Positions 19,719 to 29,385 of a stretch of 41,270 nt of DNA are shown one piece after another; within the stretch, counting starts at the first letter, position 1; each line of letters begins with the position of its first letter. The position numbers and the translations under genes are program-made. Under the pieces are notes generated by a model that saw only the letters and a list, made by a program, of their open reading frames with translations, searched no databases and was not told the origin of the DNA. Origin of the DNA: a virus; the IMG/VR virus record IMGVR_UViG_3300044648_000120, positions 1 through 41,270 of that record. One strand, given 5' to 3'.

Positions 19719-22474
19719 TAACTGTGCCTCCGCTGTTTCTTGAGATTCATCACGGGCCTGATCGATTGAATGACAAAGTCATCACTACTGCCGCTGATGA
19801 TCTCGACACTGAGTCGTTCAAAGCCATCTTCATCGACAAAGGCTTGGTACTTATCTGGGATCTGCGCATTCACATTCAGGATCGGAGTGATCTGCGCAAT
19901 AACAAAGTCTGCTGACGAAGACTGATCGATTTCGACCTGAAGGTAATAGACCAGCTTATTGAGTTGGTTCGTTCGATACGGCTGCACCCTCCGGTGCGAA
20001 CACCAGCTATGCCCACCCCAGGTATTACTCCGGCTCCAGCGCGGGTAACATGGCAGGGGAGTAACGCGGACCTTAGGAAAGGCTCCAGGGCTGGCTGGTC
20101 CAATCGTGAGCGTAGCAGTTCCAGGCGTAATGCCCGTGGTAGTCGAGGCTTGCCCGACGAGATCGAGTTGCCCAGTGTCAGTCTCAAGGGAAAGGCCTTG
20201 TGTCGGTTGCTGGCCAGTGGCAATAAGCTGGGCACGGGATGGTGCCACGCTTGTGTTGCCAGGCACCTGCAATAGCGGCTCATCACTCTCAATGACCAGG
20301 GCTCCTGGCTGAACCGTCAGTGCCAGGTGTAAGCTACTGGCCAGGTCGGTGAATGTGAGCGAACCCTCTTGTGTCAGAATGGCATAGTCAAGGGTGGTGC
20401 CTGGTTGACCGTCCAGCGTCAGTTCATTGGCTGTTCCAATGAACACGTCTTGGTTCATGACAGGGCGGCGACCATCAAAGGCGAGCGACCCGGTACTTGG
20501 GACTATACCTATAGCAAAGTTCGGAACGATCCCGATTTCCGTTAAGGCCCCAGTGATAGGGGTCAGGACCTGTTCATTTGAGATGCTGGTGGACGGGGCC
20601 AGGCCGTTCAGCGTCAGGCTGGCGCGTACCGGTGTAAGGAACGTGTCGGTAGACTGCTTCGCGAGCGGGGCGAATTCCGTCACCGTCAAGGCCCCGTCGC
20701 TTGGGATCAAGACGAATGATTCGCCAGGGGTCGGTGGAATGCCTGTGAATGTCAGTTCGCCAGTAAACGGCGCAATGCTCGTCTGTGGCGGGGCGATCTC
20801 AATCAGTGTCGGCGTATGGCCAGTGATGGAGTGTTCCACCGCAGGGACAGTAATGGGCAGTGACCGGTACAGGGTCGGTGCCCAGCCACCGCCAGACGTA
20901 AACGTGGAGACCGTGGAAGACGGCGCACTCTCATTGTCTGATGTGTCGTAGGCTTGAACCCAGAAATAGTTCGTGCCGTAAGGCAGGCCTTCCCAAACAT
21001 AGGATAAGGCCCCGGTCCCGCCAGGGACGTTGCGGGATTCCGCCACGGCCACGCCATCGAGACTGCGATAGACGATATAACCTGCCAGATCTGGCTCGGT
21101 ATTCGCGTCCCACTCAATCTTAACCCACTGCATGCACTTGAGTGTGGCTGTGCCTGGGGTGCAAGCGGCTTGGTTAAAGCCTGCATTCTGGCCTTCAAGT
21201 GTCAGTGCGCCGACGAGTGGCTGAATCTCTGGCGAGAAAACAGGCGCACGCCCCTGAAGCACGAGTGCCCCGGTCCCAGGGGTCAGACCTTCGATCTCAC
21301 CAAGGAGCAGTTCGCCAGCATTGGGCGTGAGGCTGACTGGGGCAGAGCCAGCCGACTCTGAGAGGCTGGGAGCCAGGCCAGTCAGGACGAGATCGGCGGC
21401 CACATTGGGAACGATGGTCAGTGATGTGTCGCCATCTGTAAAGCTGCTGGTATTGATCCTGGTTCCAGCCGTGATGGCAGAGCCGGTCCGCCAGTTAATG
21501 TCGGCAGCAGCTAAGGTCGCGCCACCGGTCCGTTCCCAGGCTATCTGGAAGAACAGGTACTGGTTCGTGATCGAGAACGCGCCAGGATTAAAGGTCAGGG
21601 AGGAGTCGTGTGCCGCAGTCGTGACATTCGTGAGAAGAGAACAGAACTGTTGCCCGCTCGTAATCTCAGTCGCATTCGAGCCATCAGCATCGGCCTTGAG
21701 AAGGCGGAACCGTATCCGGCCATCCTGTCCAGTGGCGCTACTGACAGCTGAGACGACAAAGTGCGCATCCCAGTCACCAGCCGCAAATGTACCAAGATAG
21801 GGAGAGGATGTCCTGAAGGCATCTTTCAGGACTGTATCAAGCGTCCCGTCAGGCTGTAAAGCATCAGCAAAGGTCGTGGACGCCCGCTCGACCCCGACTG
21901 CATAAGCCGAAGTATTGACCGCGTCCGTGGCGACCACCCAGCCGTCATTGATGATAGCCGCAGGTTGTAGTGATTCGGAGAGTACGCGCCAGCCTGCATT
22001 GGTCTGATCTTCAGCAAGGATCGGATCTCCAACCTCATTAAGGATCGGGCTCCCCGATTCGTCGAGGACATAGACCGGATCGCTCGTTGCATTGGCCAGA
22101 TACCAGCTCTTGCTGCTAGTCAGGGAGGAAACGGTCGGGGCAGAACCTGTAAGCGTAAGGGTGCCAGTGTCGGTGAGCCTGGCCGTGAGCAGACCAGGAG
22201 CGTATCCGGTCAATGCAAGACTTGCCGAAGCCGGTTCGCTCGCATCGCCAAAGTACAAGGCACCGGTCTGTGGCGTGATCGGCGTATCGGAAACGCCAGC
22301 GCCGATAGACAGGGTCGGGGCGTGTCCTTCAATGGACATGCCAAGGGCAAACTCGGGAGCCGCGCCAGAGAGGGCCATGGCCCCGGTCAGGGCAGTAATG
22401 GAGATGTTGGTGGCCACACTGCCCCAACTCGATCCCCAGCTATTGCCCCAGCTATTGCCCCAGGAACTCGCCAC
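19718..22474 (-). CDS. 918-residue repeat protein with L-T-G-x-A-P repeats and an Fn3 domain
   Basis: The N-terminus has a SWGNSWGNSWGSSWG repeat. About twenty degenerate repeats of form P-x-x-G-x-L-x-L-x-G-x-A-P follow (for example TGTLTLTGSAP, GALVLQGRAP, ASLTLNGLAP). One unrelated beta domain sits at about residues 115-330 and one fibronectin type III domain at about 446-530 (WDANTEPDLAGYIVYRS). The C-terminus is a new beta module. Such proteins are long surface fibres or sheaths on virions; function here is inferred from architecture and from neighbours. It lies directly upstream of the adaptor gene in transcription order. Confidence 0.65.
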   Translation of the reverse strand: MASSWGNSWGNSWGSSWGSVATNISITALTGAMALSGAAPEFALGMSIEGHAPTLSIGAGVSDTPITPQTGALYFGDASEPASASLALTGYAPGLLTARLTDTGTLTLTGSAPTVSSLTSSKSWYLANATSDPVYVLDESGSPILNEVGDPILAEDQTNAGWRVLSESLQPAAIINDGWVVATDAVNTSAYAVGVERASTTFADALQPDGTLDTVLKDAFRTSSPYLGTFAAGDWDAHFVVSAVSSATGQDGRIRFRLLKADADGSNATEITSGQQFCSLLTNVTTAAHDSSLTFNPGAFSITNQYLFFQIAWERTGGATLAAADINWRTGSAITAGTRINTSSFTDGDTSLTIVPNVAADLVLTGLAPSLSESAGSAPVSLTPNAGELLLGEIEGLTPGTGALVLQGRAPVFSPEIQPLVGALTLEGQNAGFNQAACTPGTATLKCMQWVKIEWDANTEPDLAGYIVYRSLDGVAVAESRNVPGGTGALSYVWEGLPYGTNYFWVQAYDTSDNESAPSSTVSTFTSGGGWAPTLYRSLPITVPAVEHSITGHTPTLIEIAPPQTSIAPFTGELTFTGIPPTPGESFVLIPSDGALTVTEFAPLAKQSTDTFLTPVRASLTLNGLAPSTSISNEQVLTPITGALTEIGIVPNFAIGIVPSTGSLAFDGRRPVMNQDVFIGTANELTLDGQPGTTLDYAILTQEGSLTFTDLASSLHLALTVQPGALVIESDEPLLQVPGNTSVAPSRAQLIATGQQPTQGLSLETDTGQLDLVGQASTTTGITPGTATLTIGPASPGAFPKVRVTPLPCYPRWSRSNTWGGHSWCSHRRVQPYRTNQLNKLVYYLQVEIDQSSSADFVIAQITPILNVNAQIPDKYQAFVDEDGFERLSVEIISGSSDDFVIQSIRPVMNLKKQRRHS

Positions 22475-22891
22475 TTACGGTCCCCACTCCGTGCCAGATT
22501 GCCCGTCGCCAGTCACGGCCACGTCATTGACGTACTGTACGTTGGCGTTCGGTAAATGCTCCCGAATGCTCCACAAGACCGTGATGGTGCCAGCTAGCGC
22601 GTCCAGTGTGGCGTCCCAGCCGTGCATCACCATGAACAGTGGCGAGTACCAGAGCGGGGAGGCTTGTGCGCCAGATAAGATCCATTCCTGGGCTAACCGT
22701 TGCGTATCCCCCGATCGGCACTTTTCATAGAGCCGGATCTGGAGAATGTCGCCTGCGACCATATCGCTGACATCCAACACGATCTGAATGTTGCCGTCTG
22801 TCGTGTCGGCGTCAGGACCGGCCGTGTCTGTGGTCATGGACCATTCAGTTGTGCTGACGGCCTCTGTACCTGTGAAGAGTTCAGTTATCAT
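22475..22891 (-). CDS. phage structural protein, beta-sandwich type (138 residues)
   Basis: The opening MITELFTGTEAVSTTEWSMT followed by DTTDGNIQIVLDVSDM resembles a family that recurs in uncultured phage structural modules. The centre IQIRLYEKCRSGDTQRL and the end SPLFMVMHGWDATL are also of that family. It is probably a fibre or capsid-surface protein; the partner is unknown. Confidence 0.55.
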   Translation of the reverse strand: MITELFTGTEAVSTTEWSMTTDTAGPDADTTDGNIQIVLDVSDMVAGDILQIRLYEKCRSGDTQRLAQEWILSGAQASPLWYSPLFMVMHGWDATLDALAGTITVLWSIREHLPNANVQYVNDVAVTGDGQSGTEWGP

Positions 22892-22898
22892 CAGTCCC

Positions 22899-23714
22899 TC
22901 AGTAAAAACAGTAAAACGCCACGTCCTGCGCCTCTGCTGTGCCGCTACACTCTGCCCGTACCTGTAACTGTGTCCCGCTAGGAATGCTCACCTGGAAAGG
23001 CGCTGGCGGTATCGGCCCTAATGTAAATTCACCACCGTTCATATTCGACCACCATTCGCAAATCGTCCCGCCACCGATTTGCAGTTCCCAGTGATATTGA
23101 GCTGTCCCGGCGTTCGTATCCGCGAGTGTTCCGCCGATGCCCAGCATCACCGCGCCGTAATGCTTTGAGGTTGTGCTGCCAATGTTTGCCGCAACAGATT
23201 CCGCCCCGCTATTGCCGGGAGTGTGACTCGTGCCTTGCGAGGCTGCCGTGCTGGTGCCGTAGGCATCACAGCCGCTAAATAATGGCCCTGGCATCGCACT
23301 CGCCCCGCCATTGGCGAACATCAGCACGTCGCATGTATCTGCGGTAATCAGGGCCTGGATTCGTCCTGAGACCAGCGTCCCTTTCGGAATGAAGATTGGG
23401 AAGTAGATCGGAGAAATGGCGGCGTTCGGGGTATTGCGCCAACCACATAAGAACTCAGGGACGATCACTGTCTCCTGGCTCCCACCAATCGCAATGTCGA
23501 GGAGCATGTCCGTTTGCGTGCCTGCCGCATTGGTTCCGCCAGCGGCCAGCCAAAAGCCGTACACGTCATACGTGGTGGTCATCAACGTGGCATAGGTGCC
23601 CTTTTCGTGCGGGTTGGCGTGCGCGGTTAGTCGGGTTCCCCAGGCCGTGGAGGGAGACGCGGCAAGGTTACTTTGCCAGATGGCATTCTGAAATTGACGG
23701 TTCAGTGCCAGCAT
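22899..23714 (-). CDS. phage structural protein (271 residues)
   Basis: The sequence is Gly/Ala/Thr-rich with few charges, typical of beta-sandwich virion proteins. Segments such as SPIYFPIFIPKGTLVSGRIQA and PPAPFQVSIPSGTQLQVRAE point to a surface appendage with strand-turn repeats. No specific family was recognised. It follows the beta-helix gene in transcription order with one-base overlap. Confidence 0.5.
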   Translation of the reverse strand: MLALNRQFQNAIWQSNLAASPSTAWGTRLTAHANPHEKGTYATLMTTTYDVYGFWLAAGGTNAAGTQTDMLLDIAIGGSQETVIVPEFLCGWRNTPNAAISPIYFPIFIPKGTLVSGRIQALITADTCDVLMFANGGASAMPGPLFSGCDAYGTSTAASQGTSHTPGNSGAESVAANIGSTTSKHYGAVMLGIGGTLADTNAGTAQYHWELQIGGGTICEWWSNMNGGEFTLGPIPPAPFQVSIPSGTQLQVRAECSGTAEAQDVAFYCFY

Positions 23715-24922
23715 TAAGGCACCGTCACAAAGCCGTTTTTGTCGAAGCGAATCGACTTCCCGCCGACATAGGACAGGAGCCCGATAAAACTCAGGGGGTC
23801 TGCACTCACTTGCACCGAGTTCTCTTGATCATCAATCATGGTCGTATAGTTATTACCCGCCACCATCCCCATCAGCGTGACCGTGGGATTGACCGTCACC
23901 GTGTTGTGGATTTCCAAGAACGTGGTAGAGGACACGCCCGCTTGCAGGGCATTCCCGCCCACGATGGTGAGATTGAACGCGGCCCCGCCGCTGCCGCTCC
24001 CACCAATAGTGACGGCTGGTCCTGGAACCGTGGTCTTTTCGCTCTTAAAGTCGGTAATCTGTAGGCCACCACCCGAATTGAGAATACACAGCGTCACAGG
24101 GTTGTTATCCCCGCCGATGCCGAGCATCGACATGGCGCTGGTAAAATTCTCCAACTTGAATCCGCACACATCACTCGAATTGACCGTCACGTTACGGATG
24201 GTGCCGGTGCCAGAATTGCTCCCAGTCAGATACACCCCATTGCCTTTGCAGTTCACAATGTTCAACTCTGAAATCACGCTGGTCTCACCGATCAGGTAGG
24301 ATTCGACACAGTTATTCGCGGTGGTTTGAAACGCCTTCTGTCCATCCAGCCGAATGTTTTTCAATGACCCGTTATGCCACCAGTTCGTCACTCCAGCACT
24401 AGAGACCAACTTAATCATGGGCACGCTGCAATTCGCATTGTGTCGAATGGTGGTTCCGCCTGGGCTGTTGCGCCCGCTGCCGATCAAGTGCCCGCCCTGC
24501 TGGACCGTGATGGAGGTATTACAGAGCAAGGTATGGAAGACAGGGCCGAGGAGGACCGTGACTCCCGGCGTAATGGTAAAGCCGCTCAATGTGACTGGAT
24601 TCGCAAAACCTCTCGCGTCCACGATGCCGCCAACCCCGGATGGCAACGAAGCAATCGCCGCATTGATCTTGTCGGTAACGGACGTGCCCGGCATCCGGTG
24701 GGCAGGGACACTGACAGCGCACGGCGACTCGCAGAACTTCCGTACGTCCTCCACGGTCGTCTTCACGTCCAGCCCGCCCTGAATGATTCCCACGGTCTCC
24801 GAGCCGGTCAACGGAGTCGAAGCCGACGAGCGTTCGCTAATCTTGCCCGCAAATAATGTAAACGGAATTGCAGCAAGCACCACGAACACGATGAGGGCCG
24901 CTTTCCGTGAGCTAATGTTCAT
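23714..24922 (-). CDS. beta-helix spike-like protein with Sec signal peptide (402 residues)
   Basis: Residues 1-26 are a signal peptide or anchor (KAALIVFVVLAAIPFTLFA). From about residue 75 the chain is a right-handed beta-helix: short strand-turn repeats such as VDARGFANPVTLSGFTI, GSLKNIRLDG, ELNIVNCKGNGVYLTG and GTIRNVTVNSSD. Such folds occur in pectate lyases and tailspikes that cut or bind polysaccharide; no catalytic residues could be identified. A signal peptide is not expected for a virion spike assembled in the cytoplasm, so export to the host envelope is possible. Confidence 0.65.
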   Translation of the reverse strand: MNISSRKAALIVFVVLAAIPFTLFAGKISERSSASTPLTGSETVGIIQGGLDVKTTVEDVRKFCESPCAVSVPAHRMPGTSVTDKINAAIASLPSGVGGIVDARGFANPVTLSGFTITPGVTVLLGPVFHTLLCNTSITVQQGGHLIGSGRNSPGGTTIRHNANCSVPMIKLVSSAGVTNWWHNGSLKNIRLDGQKAFQTTANNCVESYLIGETSVISELNIVNCKGNGVYLTGSNSGTGTIRNVTVNSSDVCGFKLENFTSAMSMLGIGGDNNPVTLCILNSGGGLQITDFKSEKTTVPGPAVTIGGSGSGGAAFNLTIVGGNALQAGVSSTTFLEIHNTVTVNPTVTLMGMVAGNNYTTMIDDQENSVQVSADPLSFIGLLSYVGGKSIRFDKNGFVTVP

Positions 24923-24934
24923 GTCATACCCTTT

Positions 24935-26233
24935 CTAATTTTGCCCGCGTATGGTCGTGCGCGTGGTCATGGCCAGATCCATGCGGCTCGCCACACCGGT
25001 GAGGGTCGCGGCCCCGACTGCACCGGTTATTTGCGAGACGGATTCCTGAATAAAGAGTACGGCACGTTTCCTGGCTGTGGCGGCGACGTTGGCCGTGGTG
25101 TAGTTAAAGGTACAGCCATCGCTATCGAAGCTGGTAAGGGTGGCCACCTGAAAGTCCGCAGCCCCGCGTCTGAGGAAGACCGGCTTCGCGTCAGTGACTG
25201 ATTCGTTATCATGAGGGTTCACGTTATCCTCAGCCCAGACCGCCGAGCAGCCCTGTGCGGAGGAGGTAAAGGCGCTGATCCCTAATACCTCGGCATTGAC
25301 ATCGGTCGTGATTGTATCCACTGCTGTCACGGCGGAGTGCAGCATCAAGCCGAACTGTGGGGTAAACCCTGCGCCGGTAATGCTATGAGAGCCGGTTCCT
25401 GTAGGCGAGTCAGACGTGAGCAGTTTGGCGCTGATCCCGCTCAACTTAATCGCCATGTACCAGCCTTCCCAGCCAACGGCGGAGCTACGGACAATCAAGC
25501 TAAACCCGTTCGCGTCAAAGTCTTGGCACTGTATCTCGGTTCCGCCTGCGCCTGCCGAGGCAGACCTGGCAATGCGATTCGTGGTGAGGACTGAGACGGA
25601 TTGTGAGGGGTTAAATGTTTGTCCAGCGCGCCAACTCAGCCCGCGCTGAGTCGCTGAACCATCATTGACGCAGATACCGTAGCAGCAATCGAAATTGCTA
25701 TTAGCTGAGTCATTGAAGCTGAAGTTGGCTCCGTTCGTGCCGATAAATACAATGTCTGGCGTGAAGCCTGGCTCAGTAATATCATCGCCAGAGCCGATCA
25801 CGGCCCCAGTGTTGAACGAGTCCACATATACATTCGAGACACCGTTCCCGCCAAGCAGGACGCAAGTCACGAGATAGGCCGATGGAGGCGCATCGGTCCA
25901 ATTGATGCGGACCCCGTCAGTGATCCAGGAACTGAACTCTGCGGCTCCGTCAATGGCTCCGCTGGTTGCAAGCAACGTAATAACTGGCTTGGTCGTGCTT
26001 TCATGGCTCGTGGTCGTAGTTGTGCCTGTATCGGCCCGGCCCGCGTTTGCCTTTGACCGCGTTCCGTCCGTGGCTCCAACTGACAGCATAGCTTCAGTCA
26101 CTGCCGTGCCACCCACCGTGCCATACGTAAGAAAGAACAGGGCCCCCTTTGGCGTGCCGAATCCTGTGCTGGTAAAGTCCTGCGTACCGAGTGAGGTGCT
26201 GGCTGCTTGCTGGACAACTGCAAAATCTGCCAT
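24935..26233 (-). CDS. phage structural protein (432 residues)
   Basis: Beta-rich, Gly/Thr/Ser/Ala-rich and low in charge. Repeated strand segments such as SVSVLTTNRIARSASA and GSHSITGAGFTPQFGLML suggest two related jelly-roll-like halves. No family was recognised. It lies between two beta-helix genes and is probably a virion surface or fibre protein. Confidence 0.5.
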   Translation of the reverse strand: MADFAVVQQAASTSLGTQDFTSTGFGTPKGALFFLTYGTVGGTAVTEAMLSVGATDGTRSKANAGRADTGTTTTTSHESTTKPVITLLATSGAIDGAAEFSSWITDGVRINWTDAPPSAYLVTCVLLGGNGVSNVYVDSFNTGAVIGSGDDITEPGFTPDIVFIGTNGANFSFNDSANSNFDCCYGICVNDGSATQRGLSWRAGQTFNPSQSVSVLTTNRIARSASAGAGGTEIQCQDFDANGFSLIVRSSAVGWEGWYMAIKLSGISAKLLTSDSPTGTGSHSITGAGFTPQFGLMLHSAVTAVDTITTDVNAEVLGISAFTSSAQGCSAVWAEDNVNPHDNESVTDAKPVFLRRGAADFQVATLTSFDSDGCTFNYTTANVAATARKRAVLFIQESVSQITGAVGAATLTGVASRMDLAMTTRTTIRGQN

Positions 26234-26236
26234 GGT

Positions 26237-28912
26237 CTAGCTCTCACTCTCTTCTCTATTGAGATCAAGGATACGTGTAATTCTTACATTCGTCGGCGGA
26301 GCTGGCGGGCCCTCATCAGACGGCGGCGGGGGAGGATCAGGATCGGTCCAGGCCCCTATCAGTAACTCTCCTGGCACTTCCACAATGAAGGCATCGAGTC
26401 GGCTCCCGCCTAAGTTACTCGTCCACATGAAATAGCGCCCGGTAATGTCAAGCGCCCCTTTCGGGAGCTTGCAATAGTTCTGGTCTGAGCACCCAGCCCC
26501 ATTGCCTCCCGTGGCGTTGAGGCGGCTCATTAAGGGGGCCACAATCAACTGTTGGAGCGGCGCTGTGCCGTCAGCCCTGGCGCAGACCAGTTCATTTTCG
26601 TGTGTGTTCGTGTCAGCGGTGCTCCCGCAGAAATATTGATTACTAAGCGGACGTGTCGTGGTCGGGACCGCGTTGGAATGCGTGATATGGTTCATGATCG
26701 CCGCTGTAAAGCTGGCGCTGTAATGCAGGGTCGTCGTCGTCATCGGATCGGTGAAGAAATAGCGAGCCGACCTGGACGGTTCGGTGCCGTGACCATCCTG
26801 ACCAATGATGTAGTTGTAACCTGTATCGACGTGAGCAAGATTGCCGACCGAAGAGGTACGCCGAAATTCGACCCCTGTGGTGTTATTAAAGATCCGGTTG
26901 ACTTCATCGTTCGGCACCCCGACATCTTCCTGGCTCATCGTCCAGGTGCCGGTCCGATCGAGAATGCACTCATCGAAAGTGGCCCCGGTGATGGTGGGAT
27001 AGAAACGGAAGATATTCGTGGTACTGTTATAGACGAGGCAGCCGAGATAGCCTCCGCTCGTCGTGCGCAAGGCCCCGCCATGGATCGTGTCGTTGTAGTT
27101 ACTGTGCCAGGCCCAGAGGTTTCTCGGACAGTTGCCAGTGACGCAGCCGAGGCTCGTACTGGAGCCGTCTGGAAGCAGCGCCGTGCGGTTCGTAATATCG
27201 ACCACCGTTTCGGCGGTCTGGGAAATAATGTCGTAGCGTTTCAACTGGTAGTCCTGGAGGTAGTACAGCTTGGTCGCCTGCCCATAGCTGAAGTACATCA
27301 TTTCCCCGGTGCTGCCCTGTTGCACGGAAAAGCCAGATGGGAACAGGTTCCCTAGTTTCGTCACGACACCCGTGGCCTTCGTGAGCTTCATCAGGGTCAT
27401 GCCTGCCCCGCCGTTAAGCTGGCTCAGACCCACGATGATATACATATCCGCCTGGCCTGTATGGTTATTCATCTGCATCCAGTAGGAATAACCGTGGTAA
27501 TTTACGCAGTCTTGGCCAGCACAATCGGTAGGAATAGTCAGCCTATACCCACGAGTGTTGTACGGCGAAGGGAACGTAAACGCTCCCCGGCTTGCGGTCA
27601 TAAAGGCGCTGATTTGTGTCGTCGTCAGTTTCGTGCGCGTGAAGGCCGACCCGGTGGGTTCGATGAATCCTGGGGAGCCAGACGAGCTGAACTCGTCAGC
27701 ACCAATGTCATAGGGGGCGCTCCGTGGATGGCCCTCGTAGTCAGTCGTCACGATGGAGATGGTCGTCCCGGCGTTGATCGCTGGGCTGCCGGATTGCAGA
27801 TGGAAATCCCCAGTGGCCGCATTCACAAAGAGCGGATTGACACCGAAGAGGTTGAACGTCTGCGTGGTCGTACAGGTGCTACAGTTCAGATAGTTAGCAA
27901 TCTGGTTGAGGTAGCTGATGTTATTCTGGATCACCGAGTTCAACGGCGGGCCTGTTGAGGTCGCTGTCTGTGTCAGAATCCCGTAACCGTTATTATTATA
28001 AACGGTGTTGTTCCAGACCTTGGTATTGTCGGCACCACCACCCACGCGAATGCCTTGAGTATAGCCGTTGGCGATGCCTCCTGGCGCGACGGCCCGGCCT
28101 TCGTTGTAGATGATGTTGTTGTAGACCTGGGCGTTACTTATCTGCCCGCCCCCATTGGCTGGCGTTTCCTCCATAATGGTAATGCCCCCGACTTGGGAGG
28201 AGGCGCACCAGTTGTTGTCATGAATGACGTTGTTCCTCATGACGATGTTGAGAATGGGGCCAGGATAAATGTGCAGCCCACCTCCTGGGTTGTTGTCCAT
28301 CTCATTATTTTCGATCAGCACCCGATCAGCATCGTGAACATAGACGGCGTACCAGCGTGGAACACAATCCGTTCTGGCGTGGTGAATACGCATGCCCCGG
28401 ATAATCGCGTCATGGCCACCATCCACATAGAAGCCGTTGTCAGTTTGATTCTTGACTTCCCCACCGATAAACCACATGCCCGCGCCTGTGACGCGGATGC
28501 CCCGCGCATTCGTGGAGCCGTTCAAGTGGTTGACGCCGTCAAAGACAATGTTCTCAAACGTGGTGTAGGTTGGGCTATCATCCGTGATTGCCCTGGCTCC
28601 CGACACCGGTTGAATTATCGCGGTCTCGGTGGGATAGCTCGCAATGGTGATACGGTTGGTCGAGAACCCTTTCTTGGTCCCCATCGTGATCGTCGTGCTC
28701 GTGTACGTGCCGCCGCGCAGATACAGCGTATCGCCTGGATTCACACAGTTCACAATCGCGTTGTTAGGCGTCCGCTTCGGCGTGGCAACATTCGTCGCCT
28801 GCGAGCATAGGCGGTTATCGTCCCCAGCCGTTGGATGGACGTAATAGGTCGCCGCCCACGCCTCACTGCCCAGACCGAGCAGTAAGGCGCTGATCAGTAT
28901 CAGGTAACGCAT
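26237..28912 (-). CDS. secreted beta-helix protein (891 residues), NosD/pectate-lyase-like
   Basis: Residues 1-20 are a textbook Sec signal (RYLILISALLLGLGSEAWA with A-x-A cleavage). A right-handed beta-helix covers about residues 21-380 (TLYLRGGTYTS, RVLIENNEMDNN, NIVMRNNVIHDNN, NAQVYNNIIYNEG). It closes with GDFHLQSGSPAINAGT and APYDIGADEF, as in secreted bacterial beta-helix proteins. A second large domain of about 450 residues follows, propeller-like in pattern, then a Pro-rich tail ending in PPAPPTNVRITRIL. The bacterial style of the helix and the signal suggest capture from a bacterial extracellular protein. Function: polysaccharide binding or cutting is possible, unproved. Confidence 0.65.
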   Translation of the reverse strand: MRYLILISALLLGLGSEAWAATYYVHPTAGDDNRLCSQATNVATPKRTPNNAIVNCVNPGDTLYLRGGTYTSTTITMGTKKGFSTNRITIASYPTETAIIQPVSGARAITDDSPTYTTFENIVFDGVNHLNGSTNARGIRVTGAGMWFIGGEVKNQTDNGFYVDGGHDAIIRGMRIHHARTDCVPRWYAVYVHDADRVLIENNEMDNNPGGGLHIYPGPILNIVMRNNVIHDNNWCASSQVGGITIMEETPANGGGQISNAQVYNNIIYNEGRAVAPGGIANGYTQGIRVGGGADNTKVWNNTVYNNNGYGILTQTATSTGPPLNSVIQNNISYLNQIANYLNCSTCTTTQTFNLFGVNPLFVNAATGDFHLQSGSPAINAGTTISIVTTDYEGHPRSAPYDIGADEFSSSGSPGFIEPTGSAFTRTKLTTTQISAFMTASRGAFTFPSPYNTRGYRLTIPTDCAGQDCVNYHGYSYWMQMNNHTGQADMYIIVGLSQLNGGAGMTLMKLTKATGVVTKLGNLFPSGFSVQQGSTGEMMYFSYGQATKLYYLQDYQLKRYDIISQTAETVVDITNRTALLPDGSSTSLGCVTGNCPRNLWAWHSNYNDTIHGGALRTTSGGYLGCLVYNSTTNIFRFYPTITGATFDECILDRTGTWTMSQEDVGVPNDEVNRIFNNTTGVEFRRTSSVGNLAHVDTGYNYIIGQDGHGTEPSRSARYFFTDPMTTTTLHYSASFTAAIMNHITHSNAVPTTTRPLSNQYFCGSTADTNTHENELVCARADGTAPLQQLIVAPLMSRLNATGGNGAGCSDQNYCKLPKGALDITGRYFMWTSNLGGSRLDAFIVEVPGELLIGAWTDPDPPPPPSDEGPPAPPTNVRITRILDLNREESES

Positions 28913-29382
28913 TACGCCAGCGTAAAGACGCCGGTTGCTGCCGGAAGAATGGTCAGCGTATTAGGCGAGCTGATCGTGAAGCCTGTCGCAGACAAGGTGC
29001 AGAAGCAGAGCAATTTCCCTGCGTTCGCACCCGTGCTGTTACGGATCACGGCGTACTTAATCGCCTTGGTATTGCCCAGCGTAGAACCGGAGGCGGTAAA
29101 GATATGCCCCGCAGTCGTGTAAGTGAACTTCATCTGCTTGGCTGAGGCTCCAGCGGTCCAGAGGATACCGCCTAAGGTCTCGCCGCTGGCTTGGTAGCCG
29201 CCACGAGCAGAGATCGCAAATGTGCTGATCGATCCCCAGGTGGAGACCGAGGCGAGTTTCAGAATGGTGGCGCTGGCGGAAGCGTGCAATAAACAGAGAC
29301 GGAATGCACCGGTCAGGTTGATCGATGCCGCTCCGATACCACGCTTCGCTCTCGCATAAATTTTCCAGGTTCCTGCTGCCAT
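28912..29382 (-). CDS. phage structural protein (156 residues)
   Basis: A beta-rich chain with Ala/Gly/Thr/Ser dominance and few acidic residues, as in small virion decoration or fibre proteins. Its stop overlaps the start of the 891-residue gene by 1 base (TAATG). No family was recognised. Confidence 0.5.
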   Translation of the reverse strand: MAAGTWKIYARAKRGIGAASINLTGAFRLCLLHASASATILKLASVSTWGSISTFAISARGGYQASGETLGGILWTAGASAKQMKFTYTTAGHIFTASGSTLGNTKAIKYAVIRNSTGANAGKLLCFCTLSATGFTISSPNTLTILPAATGVFTLA

Positions 29383-29385
29383 GGT

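Noticed and set aside
22092-22730. 212-residue plus-strand reading opposite the repeat protein
   Set aside because: It mirrors the repeats of the minus-strand gene and has no ribosome site.
26552-28810. long plus-strand open readings of 250-267 residues opposite the 891-residue gene
   Set aside because: They lie fully antisense to a protein with a clear signal peptide and beta-helix. They lack ribosome sites and show shadow-type composition.
16070-28912. diversity-generating retroelement acting on the fibre genes
   Set aside because: No reverse transcriptase gene, template repeat or adenine-rich variable repeat was found.
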